Assembly: GCA_024213275.1 (NCBI GenBank) | Contig: JANAVG010000002.1 | Coordinates: 124,001 to 188,000, forward strand | Origin: Rossellomorea sp. BNER | GTDB lineage: Bacteria; Bacillota; Bacilli; Bacillales; Bacillaceae_B | Direction of reading: 5' to 3' | DNA length: 64,000 nucleotides | Shown here: piece after piece, positions 35,429 to 43,940 of the stretch | Layout: each line of letters starts with the position of its first letter | Numbering within the stretch: position 1 is the stretch's first letter | Notes under the pieces: generated by a model | The model's database searches: none | Told to the model about the DNA's origin: nothing | What the model saw: only the letters and a program-made list of their open reading frames with translations | Position numbers and translations under genes: made by a program

Positions 35429-36091
35429 ATGGATCGTGCAGCCTTAAGAGAAAAAATTGCTAGAAGAGCAGAAAAAGAAATATTGGATGGATTCTATGTG
35501 AATTTAGGGATCGGAATGCCGACACTTGTTGCAAACTATATTTCGGATAATAAGGAAGTTGTTTTACAATCTGAGAATGGTTTATTAGGAATTGGACCGT
35601 ATCCTACGGAAGAAGAAGTAGATCCAGATCTGATTAATGCTGGGAAAGAAACGGTTACGGCCATTCCGGGCTCCTCTTATTTTGATAGCTCTGAATCGTT
35701 TGCCATGATTAGAGGAGGTCATGTCAATGTTGCGATTCTTGGTGGAATGGAAGTGTCTGAGACAGGGGATCTAGCTAACTGGATGATTCCTGGAAAAATG
35801 ATTAAAGGAATGGGCGGAGCCATGGATCTCGTTCATGGAGCTCAAAGAATTGTCGTCATCATGGAACATGTAAATAAAAGTGGTGAATCCAAAATACTTA
35901 AAGAGTGTACCCTTCCGTTAACAGGAAAAGGTGTCGTTGACCGTATCATTACGGACCGAGCAGTAATCGATGTGACGGATGAAGGGTTAGTTTTAAGAGA
36001 AGTTGCAAAAGGCTTTACGGTGGAGGATATTGTATCAAGTACAAATCCAGATCTGAAAATTGCTGATGATTTGGTGGAAGAAGCATTTTAA
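35429..36091 (+). CDS. scoB: 3-oxoacid CoA-transferase subunit B
   Basis: A 220-aa beta subunit. The catalytic Glu49 lies in [12 protein letters not shown], preceded by [32 protein letters not shown] follows. GGAAAGGAGAG precedes the ATG 20 bp after scoA. Last gene of the thiolase-scoA-scoB operon; a terminator follows. Confidence 0.95.
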   Translation: MDRAALREKIARRAEKEILDGFYVNLGIGMPTLVANYISDNKEVVLQSENGLLGIGPYPTEEEVDPDLINAGKETVTAIPGSSYFDSSESFAMIRGGHVNVAILGGMEVSETGDLANWMIPGKMIKGMGGAMDLVHGAQRIVVIMEHVNKSGESKILKECTLPLTGKGVVDRIITDRAVIDVTDEGLVLREVAKGFTVEDIVSSTNPDLKIADDLVEEAF

Positions 36092-36110
36092 ATAGGAGAG
36101 TTTGACTGAA

Positions 36111-36145
36111 GGGTCGCCACTAAAATGAGGCGGCCCTTTTATTTT
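36111..36145 (+). terminator. Terminator of the thiolase-scoAB operon
   Basis: GGGTCGCC and GGCGGCCC pair with one G-T wobble, followed by TTTTATTTT. Confidence 0.8.
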
Positions 36146-36199
36146 GTCATGCGTAGTGACCATAAAAAGTCACTTTTTAACGAAAATTGTCGAAAAATC

Positions 36200-36272
36200 G
36201 ATAAACACATAAAAGCTGAAAATTAAATCTTTAAAGTTGAGAATAAAACGGCAAAAGTCGAGAATAAACTCA
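36200..36272. repeat. Short degenerate direct repeats
   Basis: Versions of AAAGyTGAgAATaAAa recur about every 20 bp (AAAGCTGAAAATTAAAT, AAAGTTGAGAATAAAAC, AAAGTCGAGAATAAACT). They sit in the 346-bp space between scoB and yqkE and encode nothing. Confidence 0.5.
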
Positions 36273-36437
36273 TTATGTACTCTTCCTTACTGATAATAAT
36301 AAATAGTCCATAAAGTGTTCATTGGGTAAATCATCGATTTTATAAAAGATTGTACAATTACATACTGAGTATAGCAATATGTATAACATGAAAACAATCC
36401 AAAAAGAGTTTATAATAAGGGGACAAGGAGGGAGCAC

Positions 36438-36692
36438 ATGAAAAAGAAAAGAAAGCAGAATCAAAACCAACGAAGCTCTAAAAAACAAGATGAGCTAACG
36501 ATAAAGGATTCGTTAAACAGTGACATCTTCAAGCAGCTTCATGACAAAAAGAAAGAACTAGAAAAAGCAGAAGTAGAGCGGAATGAAAAAGAGAAGCAAA
36601 AAAAGCTTGAAGAAAAGAGAATTCGTGAAAAAAATAAATCGTTTGAAGAGCTTTTAAATAAAAGCAATATGAATTGGGAGAAATTCAAGTAA
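36438..36692 (+). CDS. yqkE: YqkE-like small charged protein
   Basis: 84 aa, strongly basic and charged, with a Lys/Glu-rich central helix and the ending KSFEELLNKSNMNWEKFK, as in YqkE. Its function is unknown. ACAAGGAGGGAGCAC precedes the ATG. The next gene starts directly after its stop (TAAATG), indicating coupled translation. Position between scoAB and yqkF fits the conserved yqk order. Confidence 0.75.
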   Translation: MKKKRKQNQNQRSSKKQDELTIKDSLNSDIFKQLHDKKKELEKAEVERNEKEKQKKLEEKRIREKNKSFEELLNKSNMNWEKFK

Positions 36693-37220
36693 ATGAGAAA
36701 GGTTGAAGTTCTGCCTTATCAATCGGAGTGGAAGGTTCGCTATCAAAAAGAGAAGAATAGGATTCTTAACCTATTAAAGAATGTATCCATCACTATCCAC
36801 CATGTTGGATCAACCTCCGTCGAAGGCCTAGCGGCAAAACCCATTATTGATATTCTAGTAGAACTACCTACTTTGGAGAGCTTAAATCCACATATTGATG
36901 AATTTGTAAAATCAGGCTATGTTTTGAAAGGTGAAAATGGTATTCCAAATAGAAGGTATTTTCAGTTTGAGAAGGATGGGACTCGTTTAGTCCATCTTCA
37001 TATGTATCAAAAGGGAAATCACGAAATTCATAGACATATAGCATTCCGGGATTATTTACGGGAATTTCCTAAAGAAGCAAAACAGTACGGTAATATCAAG
37101 CAAGAATTAGCAAAGAGGTTTCCATTGGATATTGCCTCCTACATAATGGGGAAAGATGAATTTGTAAAAGCGATGGAGAAAAAAGCGCTAGCATGGAACC
37201 AAACTAAAGAAAAAGGATGA
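36693..37220 (+). CDS. GrpB-family (UPF0157) nucleotidyltransferase-like protein
   Basis: A 175-aa protein with the GrpB/NT-fold pattern: VLPYQSEWKVRYQKEK, IHHVGSTSVEGLAAKPIIDI (residues 31-50, with the GS and D-x-D-like region), and RLVHLHMYQKGNHE. The family is related to nucleotidyltransferases; activity has not been established as far as I know. It begins at the base after the yqkE stop without its own strong site, so it is probably translated by coupling. A terminator overlaps its stop. Confidence 0.85.
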   Translation: MRKVEVLPYQSEWKVRYQKEKNRILNLLKNVSITIHHVGSTSVEGLAAKPIIDILVELPTLESLNPHIDEFVKSGYVLKGENGIPNRRYFQFEKDGTRLVHLHMYQKGNHEIHRHIAFRDYLREFPKEAKQYGNIKQELAKRFPLDIASYIMGKDEFVKAMEKKALAWNQTKEKG

Positions 37221-37256
37221 CCCGAATCTGCCATGCCGGCAAATAGGTCATCCTTT
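37211..37256 (+). terminator. Terminator of the yqkE-grpB operon
   Basis: AAGGATGACC and GGTCATCCTT pair around an inner GCC/GGC; TTTTATAA follows. The 5' arm includes the stop codon of the upstream gene. Confidence 0.75.
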
Positions 37257-37356
37257 TATAAAGGCAGTTATCACAAACTTTACTTCTATAAGTATAATTG
37301 ATGTTAGTAGGGGGGTGTAAAGTAAAGATATAACTTCTGACAAATAGGTTTATAAA

Positions 37357-38277
37357 TTATCGATGCTGTTCATATTTTGAAGCTTTAGTTAGTTCCTTTA
37401 AAAGGGCATATTCTTCCTGTGAAAGTGACGGCTCGTTTATGGCGCGAACATTCTCTCTTAATTGTTCAACAGAGCTTGCTCCAGGAATAACGGCTCCGAC
37501 TGCTTCATTCATTAAGCAGAATTGCAGAGAGATTTCATTCATGGAACGCTTATCACCAAGTTTAGCATGGATCTCAAAGATTGCTTCTTCTAGTTCATTA
37601 AAAGAATAGTCCAAGTATCCGTCGATTTTCATTTTATCAGAAGCTTTTTGAAGCATCTTTTCACTAAGGAGACCTTTTGCCAGTGGCCCTCTCGTTACAA
37701 TGCTTGCATCATGGTCCTTAATAAGACCTGAAAACTCCTCAGGACGACGGTCCAATAAGCTATACTGCATCATGATACTTACTATGGTTGAAGATTCTAA
37801 AAATCTTTTAATGACATTCGGACGAATAGAAGAGATTCCGTATTCTTTAATGTATCCTTCTTTTTTTAATTCTTGAAACGCTGCAATCGTTTCATCAATA
37901 GGATCATCGATTGTGCCTCCATGAAGCTGATAAAGATCAATATAGTCTGTTTGAAGACGCTTGAGGCTATCCTTCACCGCTTCTTTTATGTAAGCTTTTG
38001 ATGGGTCCCATCTCCATCCATCGCTTACGTCATTAAAACGGTTCCCTACTTTAGTGGCAATAACCACATCTTCTCTTACGCTCTTTAATGTTTCTCCAAC
38101 AATGCTCTCATTAACTCCAAAATCATAAAGATCAGCAGTATCAAAGTAATTAATTCCTTCTTCAAGGGCAGTTTCGATAATCTTTTGAGCATGGTATTTT
38201 TCTGTCCCGAGAGACATACAACCGAGCCCGATTTTACTAATTAGTAAATCTGATTGACCTAAACGACGCTTCTCCAT
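37357..38277 (-). CDS. yqkF: YqkF-like aldo/keto reductase
   Basis: A 306-aa NADPH-dependent oxidoreductase of the aldo/keto reductase superfamily. Catalytic residues are Asp-Tyr in NYFDTADLYDFG, Lys in VVIATKVGN and His in DLYQLHGGT; the C-terminal cofactor segment is AVIPGASSVEQLREN. It matches B. subtilis YqkF in place and type. The physiological substrate is unknown. AGAGAGGAAG lies upstream of the ATG. Confidence 0.88.
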   Translation of the reverse strand: MEKRRLGQSDLLISKIGLGCMSLGTEKYHAQKIIETALEEGINYFDTADLYDFGVNESIVGETLKSVREDVVIATKVGNRFNDVSDGWRWDPSKAYIKEAVKDSLKRLQTDYIDLYQLHGGTIDDPIDETIAAFQELKKEGYIKEYGISSIRPNVIKRFLESSTIVSIMMQYSLLDRRPEEFSGLIKDHDASIVTRGPLAKGLLSEKMLQKASDKMKIDGYLDYSFNELEEAIFEIHAKLGDKRSMNEISLQFCLMNEAVGAVIPGASSVEQLRENVRAINEPSLSQEEYALLKELTKASKYEQHR

Positions 38278-38345
38278 TATTCAATCTTCCTCTCTCGTTT
38301 AGCTTTATAGATTCATTTTAACGAAAAAGGAGTCTGTAAACCACG

Positions 38346-38477
38346 TTAACGATTTTCGTCAGAGTGAATCCAATCGGCAACATATTCATACTGCTGACTA
38401 TATTGTTTAAGCTTTTCTCGAATTTCCCAAGCCTTTCCTACAAGAATAATCCCTTTCTCATGTAAGATAATCTTCAT
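38346..38477 (-). CDS. mciZ: MciZ, mother-cell inhibitor of FtsZ
   Basis: The frame is only 43 codons and is easily missed. It reads MKIILHEKGIILVGKAWEIR, then EKLKQYSQQYEYVADWI, which lines up with B. subtilis MciZ (40 aa, with GVVLVGKAWEIRAKLKEY and VKDWI). MciZ binds the C-terminal side of FtsZ and blocks Z-ring formation in the mother cell during sporulation under sigma-E. GAGGAGGAGCTAAC precedes the ATG. It sits between yqkF and nudF, divergent from nudF, where I recall it in B. subtilis. Confidence 0.88.
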   Translation of the reverse strand: MKIILHEKGIILVGKAWEIREKLKQYSQQYEYVADWIHSDENR

Positions 38478-38573
38478 GTTAGCTCCTCCTCATTTCCATG
38501 ATTGTAAATCGCCTGAAAGAGTATGCTAAAATGTATGTGAGTAATGGGTGATAATAGAACGGAGAGTGTAACA

Positions 38574-39125
38574 ATGAAAAAATTCGAGGAAAAAACGATT
38601 AAATCAGAGACTTTATATGAAGGGAAAATCATTCAATTACAACTAGATGATGTAAAGCTTCCAAATGGAAAAACTTCTAAACGGGAATTGATCAAACATC
38701 CAGGAGCTGTGGCCGTCATTGCACTGAAAGACGATGGGAAAATCATCATGGTTGAACAGTATCGGAAAGCGCTTGAACGTTCCATCATTGAAATACCTGC
38801 TGGAAAGCTTGAGCCAGGAGAAGAGCCAGAGAAAACAGCCCTGAGGGAATTAGAAGAAGAAACCGGGTATGGTGCAAAATCAATTGAGCCATTAATTTCT
38901 TTTTATACGTCACCAGGATTTGCCGATGAGCTTGTGCATGTTTTTCTAGTGAAAGATCTTTATGTACTAGAGAATGCAAGTGAGCCAGATGAAGATGAAT
39001 TTGTAGAGTTATTAGAAGTTACATTGGAAGAAGCACAACAGCTCTTAGATGACCAAAGAGTTTATGATGCAAAAACGGCTTATGCCATTCAATATCTTCA
39101 ATTGAAAAAGGCATTGAATAAGTAA
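38574..39125 (+). CDS. nudF: ADP-ribose pyrophosphatase, Nudix family
   Basis: A 183-aa Nudix hydrolase that cleaves ADP-ribose to AMP and ribose-5-phosphate. The Nudix box is GKLEPGEEPEKTALRELEEE followed by TGY, complete with the metal-binding glutamates. Length and sequence agree with B. subtilis NudF (185 aa). ATG 38574 has GGAGAGTG upstream; the ten-codon extension is not needed. An extended -10 (TGCTAAAAT at 38524-38532) lies upstream. The next gene begins at the base after its stop. Confidence 0.92.
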   Translation: MKKFEEKTIKSETLYEGKIIQLQLDDVKLPNGKTSKRELIKHPGAVAVIALKDDGKIIMVEQYRKALERSIIEIPAGKLEPGEEPEKTALRELEEETGYGAKSIEPLISFYTSPGFADELVHVFLVKDLYVLENASEPDEDEFVELLEVTLEEAQQLLDDQRVYDAKTAYAIQYLQLKKALNK

Positions 39126-40292
39126 ATGGAGACTTATTTTGCAGATCTACATATTCATATCGGAAGAACGAAAAGCGGGAAACCTGTGAAGATAACAGGT
39201 TCAAGAAATCTAACACTATCCGCGATTTTATCCTATGCGACACAGCAAAAAGGGTTGGACATTATTGGCATTATTGATTGTCATTCTCCAGAGGTCCTCG
39301 AAGAAATGATCGAGTTACTGGACACAGGATACTTAAGAGAGCTTCCAGGTGGTGGTTTTCGTTATAAGAATAAGCTCACACTACTTCCAGGAAGTGAGCT
39401 TGAAATATATGATTCTTCCTGCAAGGGGCCAATCCATGTTTTAGTGTATCTGCCTTCATTAGATTCAATGACCACTTTTTCTGAGTGGTTAAAGGGTTAT
39501 GTAAAAAATATCCAATTAAGTTCTCAAAGGGTTTATATAGATGGTAAAGGCTTGCAAAGAAAAGTGAAGGAGCTAGGCGGTTTATTTGTACCTGCACATG
39601 TTTTCACCCCATTTAAAAGTCTATTTGGTAAGGGGGTCGAAAAAACCTTACAAGAAGTGTTCAATCCTCATTTAATTGATGCCATTGAACTTGGGTTAAG
39701 TGCGAATACTCCGATGGCGGACTCAATAACAGAACTACATCAATATCCTTTTTTAACGAATTCCGATGCTCATTCTCTTCAGAAAATGGCGAGAGAGTAT
39801 CAACAATTGCTTCTTCATGAAGCGAGCTTCGAAGAACTGAGAAAAGCATTAAAAGAAGAGGATGGAAGAAAGATTATCGAGAACTATGGTTTAAATCCTT
39901 ACTTGGGAAAATATTATGAAACAACATGCTCTTCGTGCTATAAAGTCATAGATGATGAAACAAGATATTGCTCAGCTTGTGATCATACTAAATCCACTCG
40001 TGGTGTAAAGCATCGAATTAATGAACTAGCAGGAAGTGAAGAGCCTCCATCAAGACCTCCGTATATTCCTCAGGTACCATTAGATTATTTACCTGGGCTT
40101 GGACCGAAAACAATGGAGAAATTAGTTACTCAATTTGGAACAGAAATGAATATTTTGCATGGTGTTTCTCAAAGTGAATTAGAAAAAGTGGTCCCTAAAC
40201 CCCTAGCAGAGCTTATAGTAAAGGCCAGAACAGGCGGGCTCACATTGCAGGCAGGAGGCGGAGGGAAATACGGCAAGGTAGTTAAGGAATAA
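39126..40292 (+). CDS. PHP-domain endonuclease Q-like protein
   Basis: A 388-aa protein resembling bacterial/archaeal endonuclease Q, known to nick DNA 5' to deaminated bases such as uracil and hypoxanthine. Domains: an N-terminal PHP metal-binding domain (ADLHIHIG, IDCHSPE, PGSELEIY, VPAHVFTP, NSDAHS), a zinc finger with four cysteines (CSSC and CSAC near residues 264-283), and a C-terminal helix-hairpin-helix (LPGLGPKTMEKLV). The ATG follows the nudF stop immediately and has no clear site of its own, so translation is likely coupled. B. subtilis YqxK appears to be the counterpart. Confidence 0.85.
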   Translation: METYFADLHIHIGRTKSGKPVKITGSRNLTLSAILSYATQQKGLDIIGIIDCHSPEVLEEMIELLDTGYLRELPGGGFRYKNKLTLLPGSELEIYDSSCKGPIHVLVYLPSLDSMTTFSEWLKGYVKNIQLSSQRVYIDGKGLQRKVKELGGLFVPAHVFTPFKSLFGKGVEKTLQEVFNPHLIDAIELGLSANTPMADSITELHQYPFLTNSDAHSLQKMAREYQQLLLHEASFEELRKALKEEDGRKIIENYGLNPYLGKYYETTCSSCYKVIDDETRYCSACDHTKSTRGVKHRINELAGSEEPPSRPPYIPQVPLDYLPGLGPKTMEKLVTQFGTEMNILHGVSQSELEKVVPKPLAELIVKARTGGLTLQAGGGGKYGKVVKE

Positions 40293-40297
40293 AAAAT

Positions 40298-40344
40298 GGA
40301 AGGCGCCGCAACGTTTCAAGTTGCGATTCCTTCCCACTATTTTT
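40298..40344 (+). terminator. nudF-endoQ terminator
   Basis: GGAAGGCGCCGCAAC and GTTGCGATTCCTTCC pair with a small internal bulge; CACTATTTTT follows. Confidence 0.75.
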
Positions 40345-40512
40345 AATCAAGGCTGTTTTCGTATAGATGGTTGCTTTTCGAACAAAAATAGAAACCCGTC
40401 ATGATTATGGTTTCGGGGCATCTTTTCGTCAAAGCAATAATTGGTTCACTAGTATTGAATGATTTAAGATGTCTATCATTGACCAAAAGAAAGAAAGTTT
40501 ACGAAAAGAGCC

Positions 40513-41103
40513 TTAATCAATAAAAGAGGATGTCCAATCAGAAGGTAATACAGAGTAAACACAAGTATTTCGTAGTTCTTTTCGTCCTTCACCACGATCA
40601 TCATTGCGCAAAATGCCTTCTAGTACAAACCCAAGTTTTTCTGGGATTTTACGGGAAGCGAGGTTTAACTCATCACAGCGGATTTCTACTCTATTAACTT
40701 TTAACTCTTCAATGGCAAAGGTTGTTAGCCCCTTAACAGCTTCAGTCATATAGCCATTTCCACTGTGATCCCTATGAATCCAGTATCCAATTTCAACTTT
40801 AGGAACATCCCAAACGATCCGATGAAGCCCGGTTGAACCAATAAATTCATGATCCTCTTTACGATAGATGTGCAGGCGGAAATCTTCTCTTTTAATAAAT
40901 TTTGCATAGGACTCACGAACCCCTGCTTCTACTTTCTCGACGGTTTGATCGTTTTCGGCAAAAGGTAACCATCTTCTCATATTTGCTTGTGATTTTACAA
41001 TCGCACGATGAACCACTTCTCCGTCTCCAGGTAGGCATGGTCGAATGTATAAGCGTTCTGTTTCGATTTTATCTGGAAAACTCATTAATATTGGTTTGCT
41101 CAT
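40513..41103 (-). CDS. GNAT-family N-acetyltransferase (RimJ/RimL type)
   Basis: A 196-aa acetyltransferase: KIETERLYIRPCLPGDGE (residues 12-29), FIGSTGLHRI, EIGYWIHRDHSGNGYMTEAV with the acetyl-CoA pyrophosphate loop, and NLASRKIPEKLGFVLEG. RimL-like proteins acetylate ribosomal protein N-termini or small molecules; the target is unknown. Not closely similar to the GNAT at 5865. GGAGGATGAAAAG precedes the ATG. Single gene between endoQ and spoIIM. Confidence 0.87.
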   Translation of the reverse strand: MSKPILMSFPDKIETERLYIRPCLPGDGEVVHRAIVKSQANMRRWLPFAENDQTVEKVEAGVRESYAKFIKREDFRLHIYRKEDHEFIGSTGLHRIVWDVPKVEIGYWIHRDHSGNGYMTEAVKGLTTFAIEELKVNRVEIRCDELNLASRKIPEKLGFVLEGILRNDDRGEGRKELRNTCVYSVLPSDWTSSFID

Positions 41104-41218
41104 CTTTTCATCCTCCTCACAATATTTTTATAGATTATACCGGTAGGGGAAAGGAAGTTCAATGAAAAATGAGAAAAAAATGGTATTTTTATAGAATGAA
41201 AAGATTTGCCAATGGCGA

Positions 41219-41247
41219 GCATAAACTCTATCGAAACTGCATATAGT
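41219..41247 (+). promoter_or_regulatory. Sigma-E-type promoter of spoIIM
   Basis: GCATAAA (41219-41225), a 14-bp spacer and CATATAGT (41240-41247) fit the mother-cell consensus KMATATT-14-CATACAMT with moderate mismatches. spoIIM is known to be sigma-E dependent. Confidence 0.6.
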
Positions 41248-41277
41248 CTAGTAATTGAAGCTTAGGAGGACTCATAT

Positions 41278-41934
41278 ATGCGGAAGCGAATCTCTACAAA
41301 CCATACCTTTATTCAACATGTACAAGCCCATTCCTCAATCTATTTATTCATTTTAACGCTTTTTTTTATGGGAGTGATTTTTGGGGCAGTTGTTGTAAAT
41401 AGTTTATCCTTTACACAGAAGGAAGATTTATATTTTTATTTAGGACAATTTTTTGGCGAAATATCCGATGGGAAAGTAGCGGCATCTGAGGATTTATTTC
41501 GTCAAAGTTTTCTTCATAATGTAAAATATTTAGGTCTGATGTGGATTTTAGGAATATCGATCATTGGTTTACCCCTCATATTTGTATTGCTTTTTATGAA
41601 GGGGGTTGTGGTTGGATTTTCAGTTGGGTTCCTAGTGAATCAAATGGGGTGGGAAGGATTTTTATTATCCTTTGTATCGGTACTGCCTCAAAACATTGTG
41701 ATTATCCCCGCCTTCATTTTTGTTGGGGTAATTAGTGCAAGCTTTTCGCTCACCCTTATTCGGAAAATCTTTATGAAAAACTCGCCAACCTTCCAAATTC
41801 AAATGGTACCGCTTTTTTCTAAATATGCAATTGGCTTTATCATTGCGATTGGTGTGGTAACAATAGCAGCAAGTATTGAAGCATATATTTCTCCTACTTT
41901 AATGAAAACAGTTATATCAAATATTAATAAATAA
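41278..41934 (+). CDS. spoIIM: Stage II sporulation protein M
   Basis: A 218-aa integral membrane protein with about five segments (around 22-42, 88-108, 113-130, 135-155, 180-200). SpoIIM is part of the SpoIID-SpoIIM-SpoIIP machine that remodels septal peptidoglycan during engulfment. The N-terminus, LPQNIVIIPAFIFVG and the C-terminal membrane segment match the family, and length agrees (about 214 aa in B. subtilis). AGGAGGACTCAT precedes the ATG. The location before fur-yqzK-xerD is conserved. Confidence 0.92.
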   Translation: MRKRISTNHTFIQHVQAHSSIYLFILTLFFMGVIFGAVVVNSLSFTQKEDLYFYLGQFFGEISDGKVAASEDLFRQSFLHNVKYLGLMWILGISIIGLPLIFVLLFMKGVVVGFSVGFLVNQMGWEGFLLSFVSVLPQNIVIIPAFIFVGVISASFSLTLIRKIFMKNSPTFQIQMVPLFSKYAIGFIIAIGVVTIAASIEAYISPTLMKTVISNINK

Positions 41935-41968
41935 TGATTATTAGTTAATATAAATTGTGATCTCTTCA

Positions 41969-42011
41969 TTATAATAATTTTATTTTGCTTATTCCTCCCT
42001 TTTTGTTATAA
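41969..42011 (+). promoter_or_regulatory. fur control region: PerR/Fur-type box and -10 element
   Basis: TTATAATAATTTTAT (41969-41983) matches the PerR box TTATAATnATTATAA at 12 of 14 defined positions. TATAAT at 42006-42011 follows TTGCTT at 16-bp spacing. In B. subtilis fur is PerR-repressed, so the box fits. Confidence 0.65.
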
Positions 42012-42044
42012 TAATAAAGAAAATTGACGAGGGAGGGAGACGGA

Positions 42045-42503
42045 ATGGAAAGCCGTATTGAACGAATAAAGAAGCAGCTTCATTCTGCAAGTTACAAATT
42101 AACACCCCAACGTGAAGCAACCGTACGGGTGTTGTTAGAGAATGAAGAAGATCATCTAAGTGCCGAAGATGTATACCTCCTCGTTAAGGAAAAATCTCCT
42201 GAAATAGGTTTAGCTACCGTATATAGAACTCTAGAGCTTTTAACAGAACTGAAAGTTGTTGATAAGATTAATTTTGGTGATGGAGTGTCGCGTTATGATT
42301 TGCGACAAGAGGGAGCAGCCCATTTTCATCATCACCTCGTTTGTATTGAATGTGGAGCCGTTGATGAAATTCAAGATGATTTATTAGAAGACGTGGAGAC
42401 AATTGTTGAAAGAGATTGGAAATTTAAAATTAAAGATCATCGATTGACATTTCATGGAATCTGTTATAGATGTCAGGAAAAAACAGATGAGAATGACTCA
42501 TAA
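42045..42503 (+). CDS. fur: Ferric uptake regulator Fur
   Basis: A 152-aa metal-dependent repressor: N-terminal winged helix (YKLTPQREATVRVLLE, HLSAEDVYLLVKEK, GLATVYRTLELLTEL) and a C-terminal dimerisation domain with HFHHHLVCIECGAVDE and GICYRCQE, giving the structural zinc Cys4 site and the sensing His/Glu site. Directly upstream of yqzK-xerD as in B. subtilis, which separates it from PerR and Zur paralogues. ATG 42045 has GGGAGGGAGA upstream; the seven-codon extension is rejected. Confidence 0.93.
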   Translation: MESRIERIKKQLHSASYKLTPQREATVRVLLENEEDHLSAEDVYLLVKEKSPEIGLATVYRTLELLTELKVVDKINFGDGVSRYDLRQEGAAHFHHHLVCIECGAVDEIQDDLLEDVETIVERDWKFKIKDHRLTFHGICYRCQEKTDENDS

Positions 42504-42512
42504 TAAACCCAA

Positions 42513-42538
42513 AACCTTTTCATGTGAAAAGGTTTTTC
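42513..42538 (+). terminator. fur terminator
   Basis: AACCTTTTC and GAAAAGGTT form a 9-bp stem with a tight loop, followed by TTT. Confidence 0.75.
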
Positions 42539-42608
42539 ATGTTTTATAGGTATAAATTCTAATGAAAACGTCATAGCTTGTAGTAATTACTCTTTTTGGG
42601 GGACAGGC

Positions 42609-42836
42609 ATGATGAAACAAAGTTTATCGGTATTCTGGCAAACAATAAAAGTATTTATTCTCTTCACAGGGTCCACGATTCTTTTTTATTATGGTATTAT
42701 GTGCATAAGTGAAGAATATGAAAATTATCATCGTTATGATGAACCTGAGGGAGCAGCGGTGAAAGTTTCTCAACAGTCAGGAGAGGAACAGAAATGGACA
42801 GACCGCTTACTACTTTTTTATATGATTGGGGAGTAA
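42609..42836 (+). CDS. yqzK: YqzK (DUF4227) small membrane protein
   Basis: 75 aa with one transmembrane helix (VFILFTGSTILFYYGIMCIS, residues 15-34) and a charged C-terminal part ending WTDRLLLFYMIGE. Position between fur and xerD and the sequence pattern identify the DUF4227/YqzK family; function unknown. Either ATG at 42609 or 42612 could start it. The xerD GTG is 7 bases past its stop, so they form an operon. Confidence 0.85.
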   Translation: MMKQSLSVFWQTIKVFILFTGSTILFYYGIMCISEEYENYHRYDEPEGAAVKVSQQSGEEQKWTDRLLLFYMIGE

Positions 42837-42842
42837 AGCAAG

Positions 42843-43736
42843 GTGAAAGACCAGCTTAAGGATTTTACTCATTACTTATTGGTAGAAAAAGGGTTAGCTA
42901 AAAACACGCTAGTCTCCTATCAACGCGATTTGAAGCATTACATTCAATTTTTAGAGAATGTGGAAGAGCTTAAAAGCTTAAATGAAGTGAAACGAATCAA
43001 CATCGTTCAATTTTTAGGATATTTAAAAGATCAAAATAAATCTTCAAAAACAATTGCTCGGCATGTTGCTTCAATTCGCTCCTTTCATCAATTTTTATTA
43101 AGGGATAAGGTTACAGACCAAGACCCATCTGTTCATTTAGACTCACCACAAATGGAACGAACTTTACCCAAAGTGTTAAGTCTTGAGGAAGTTGAAGCTT
43201 TACTTGAAGCACCCGATGATTCAATACCCCTTGGCTTGAGAGATAAAGCAATGCTTGAAATTCTCTATGCAACTGGAATACGTGTGAGCGAATTAATTAG
43301 TCTGCAAATTGATGATGTCCATTTGACAATGGGATTTGTTCGTTGTATCGGAAAAGGGAATAAAGAGCGAATAATACCGATTGGAAAAGCGGCTATTAAC
43401 GTTCTTGAGAATTATTTAGAGAATGGGAGACCAAAGCTTCGCTCGAAGAAGCATCATGATGATTCATTATTCTTAAATCATCATGGAAAAGGACTTTCAA
43501 GACAAGGTTTTTGGAAAATCCTTAAGGGTTTGTCATTAAAAGCAAGGATCGAAAAGAAACTGACCCCACATACGTTAAGGCATTCCTTTGCTACTCATTT
43601 ACTCGAAAATGGGGCAGATTTAAGAGCTGTACAAGAAATGCTTGGACATGCAGATATCTCAACAACACAGATTTATACACATGTAACAAAAACAAGACTA
43701 AAAGACGTCTATTCTCAATTTCATCCGAGAGCGTAA
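42843..43736 (+). CDS. xerD: Tyrosine site-specific recombinase XerD (RipX)
   Basis: A 297-aa integrase-family recombinase. The SAM-like N-terminal DNA-binding domain ([20 protein letters not shown]) is followed by the catalytic domain with Arg in [10 protein letters not shown], Lys in [15 protein letters not shown] near 242-247, [13 protein letters not shown] and the nucleophile Tyr near 278. With CodV/XerC it resolves chromosome dimers at dif. The GTG start has GGGGAG upstream within the end of yqzK. A housekeeping gene here, not a sign of a mobile element. Confidence 0.94.
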   Translation: MKDQLKDFTHYLLVEKGLAKNTLVSYQRDLKHYIQFLENVEELKSLNEVKRINIVQFLGYLKDQNKSSKTIARHVASIRSFHQFLLRDKVTDQDPSVHLDSPQMERTLPKVLSLEEVEALLEAPDDSIPLGLRDKAMLEILYATGIRVSELISLQIDDVHLTMGFVRCIGKGNKERIIPIGKAAINVLENYLENGRPKLRSKKHHDDSLFLNHHGKGLSRQGFWKILKGLSLKARIEKKLTPHTLRHSFATHLLENGADLRAVQEMLGHADISTTQIYTHVTKTRLKDVYSQFHPRA

Positions 43737-43779
43737 TCATTTATTTAACTGAAGAATATAGTAGACTAATAGAACAGGG

Positions 43780-43808
43780 CACAGGCAAAGTTTTTGCTTG
43801 TGTTTTTT
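43780..43808 (+). terminator. xerD terminator
   Basis: CACAGGCAAA and TTTGCTTGTG pair with one G-T wobble; TTTTTT follows. Confidence 0.75.
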
Positions 43809-43906
43809 ATTGTTCAACCTTACAATTAGGTTGTCAGACTTCTGACGAGTAATGAATAAGATTAGCCTGAGTGATAAAGGGTAAAATAGGATAGCATTGT
43901 TAATAC

Positions 43907-43921
43907 TTGAAAACGCTTTAA
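43907..43921. promoter_or_regulatory. cre-like site before deoB
   Basis: TTGAAAACGCTTTAA matches the CcpA consensus WTGNAANCGNWNNCW at all but one position, just upstream of the binding site of deoB. Catabolite repression of this operon is known in B. subtilis. No clear promoter was identified nearby. Confidence 0.6.
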
Positions 43922-43940
43922 TGATCAAGGAGGAATGGTC

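Noticed and set aside
42843..43736. Tyrosine recombinase as evidence of a prophage or island
   Set aside because: It is XerD in its conserved place between yqzK and deoB; no phage genes or att-like repeats accompany it.
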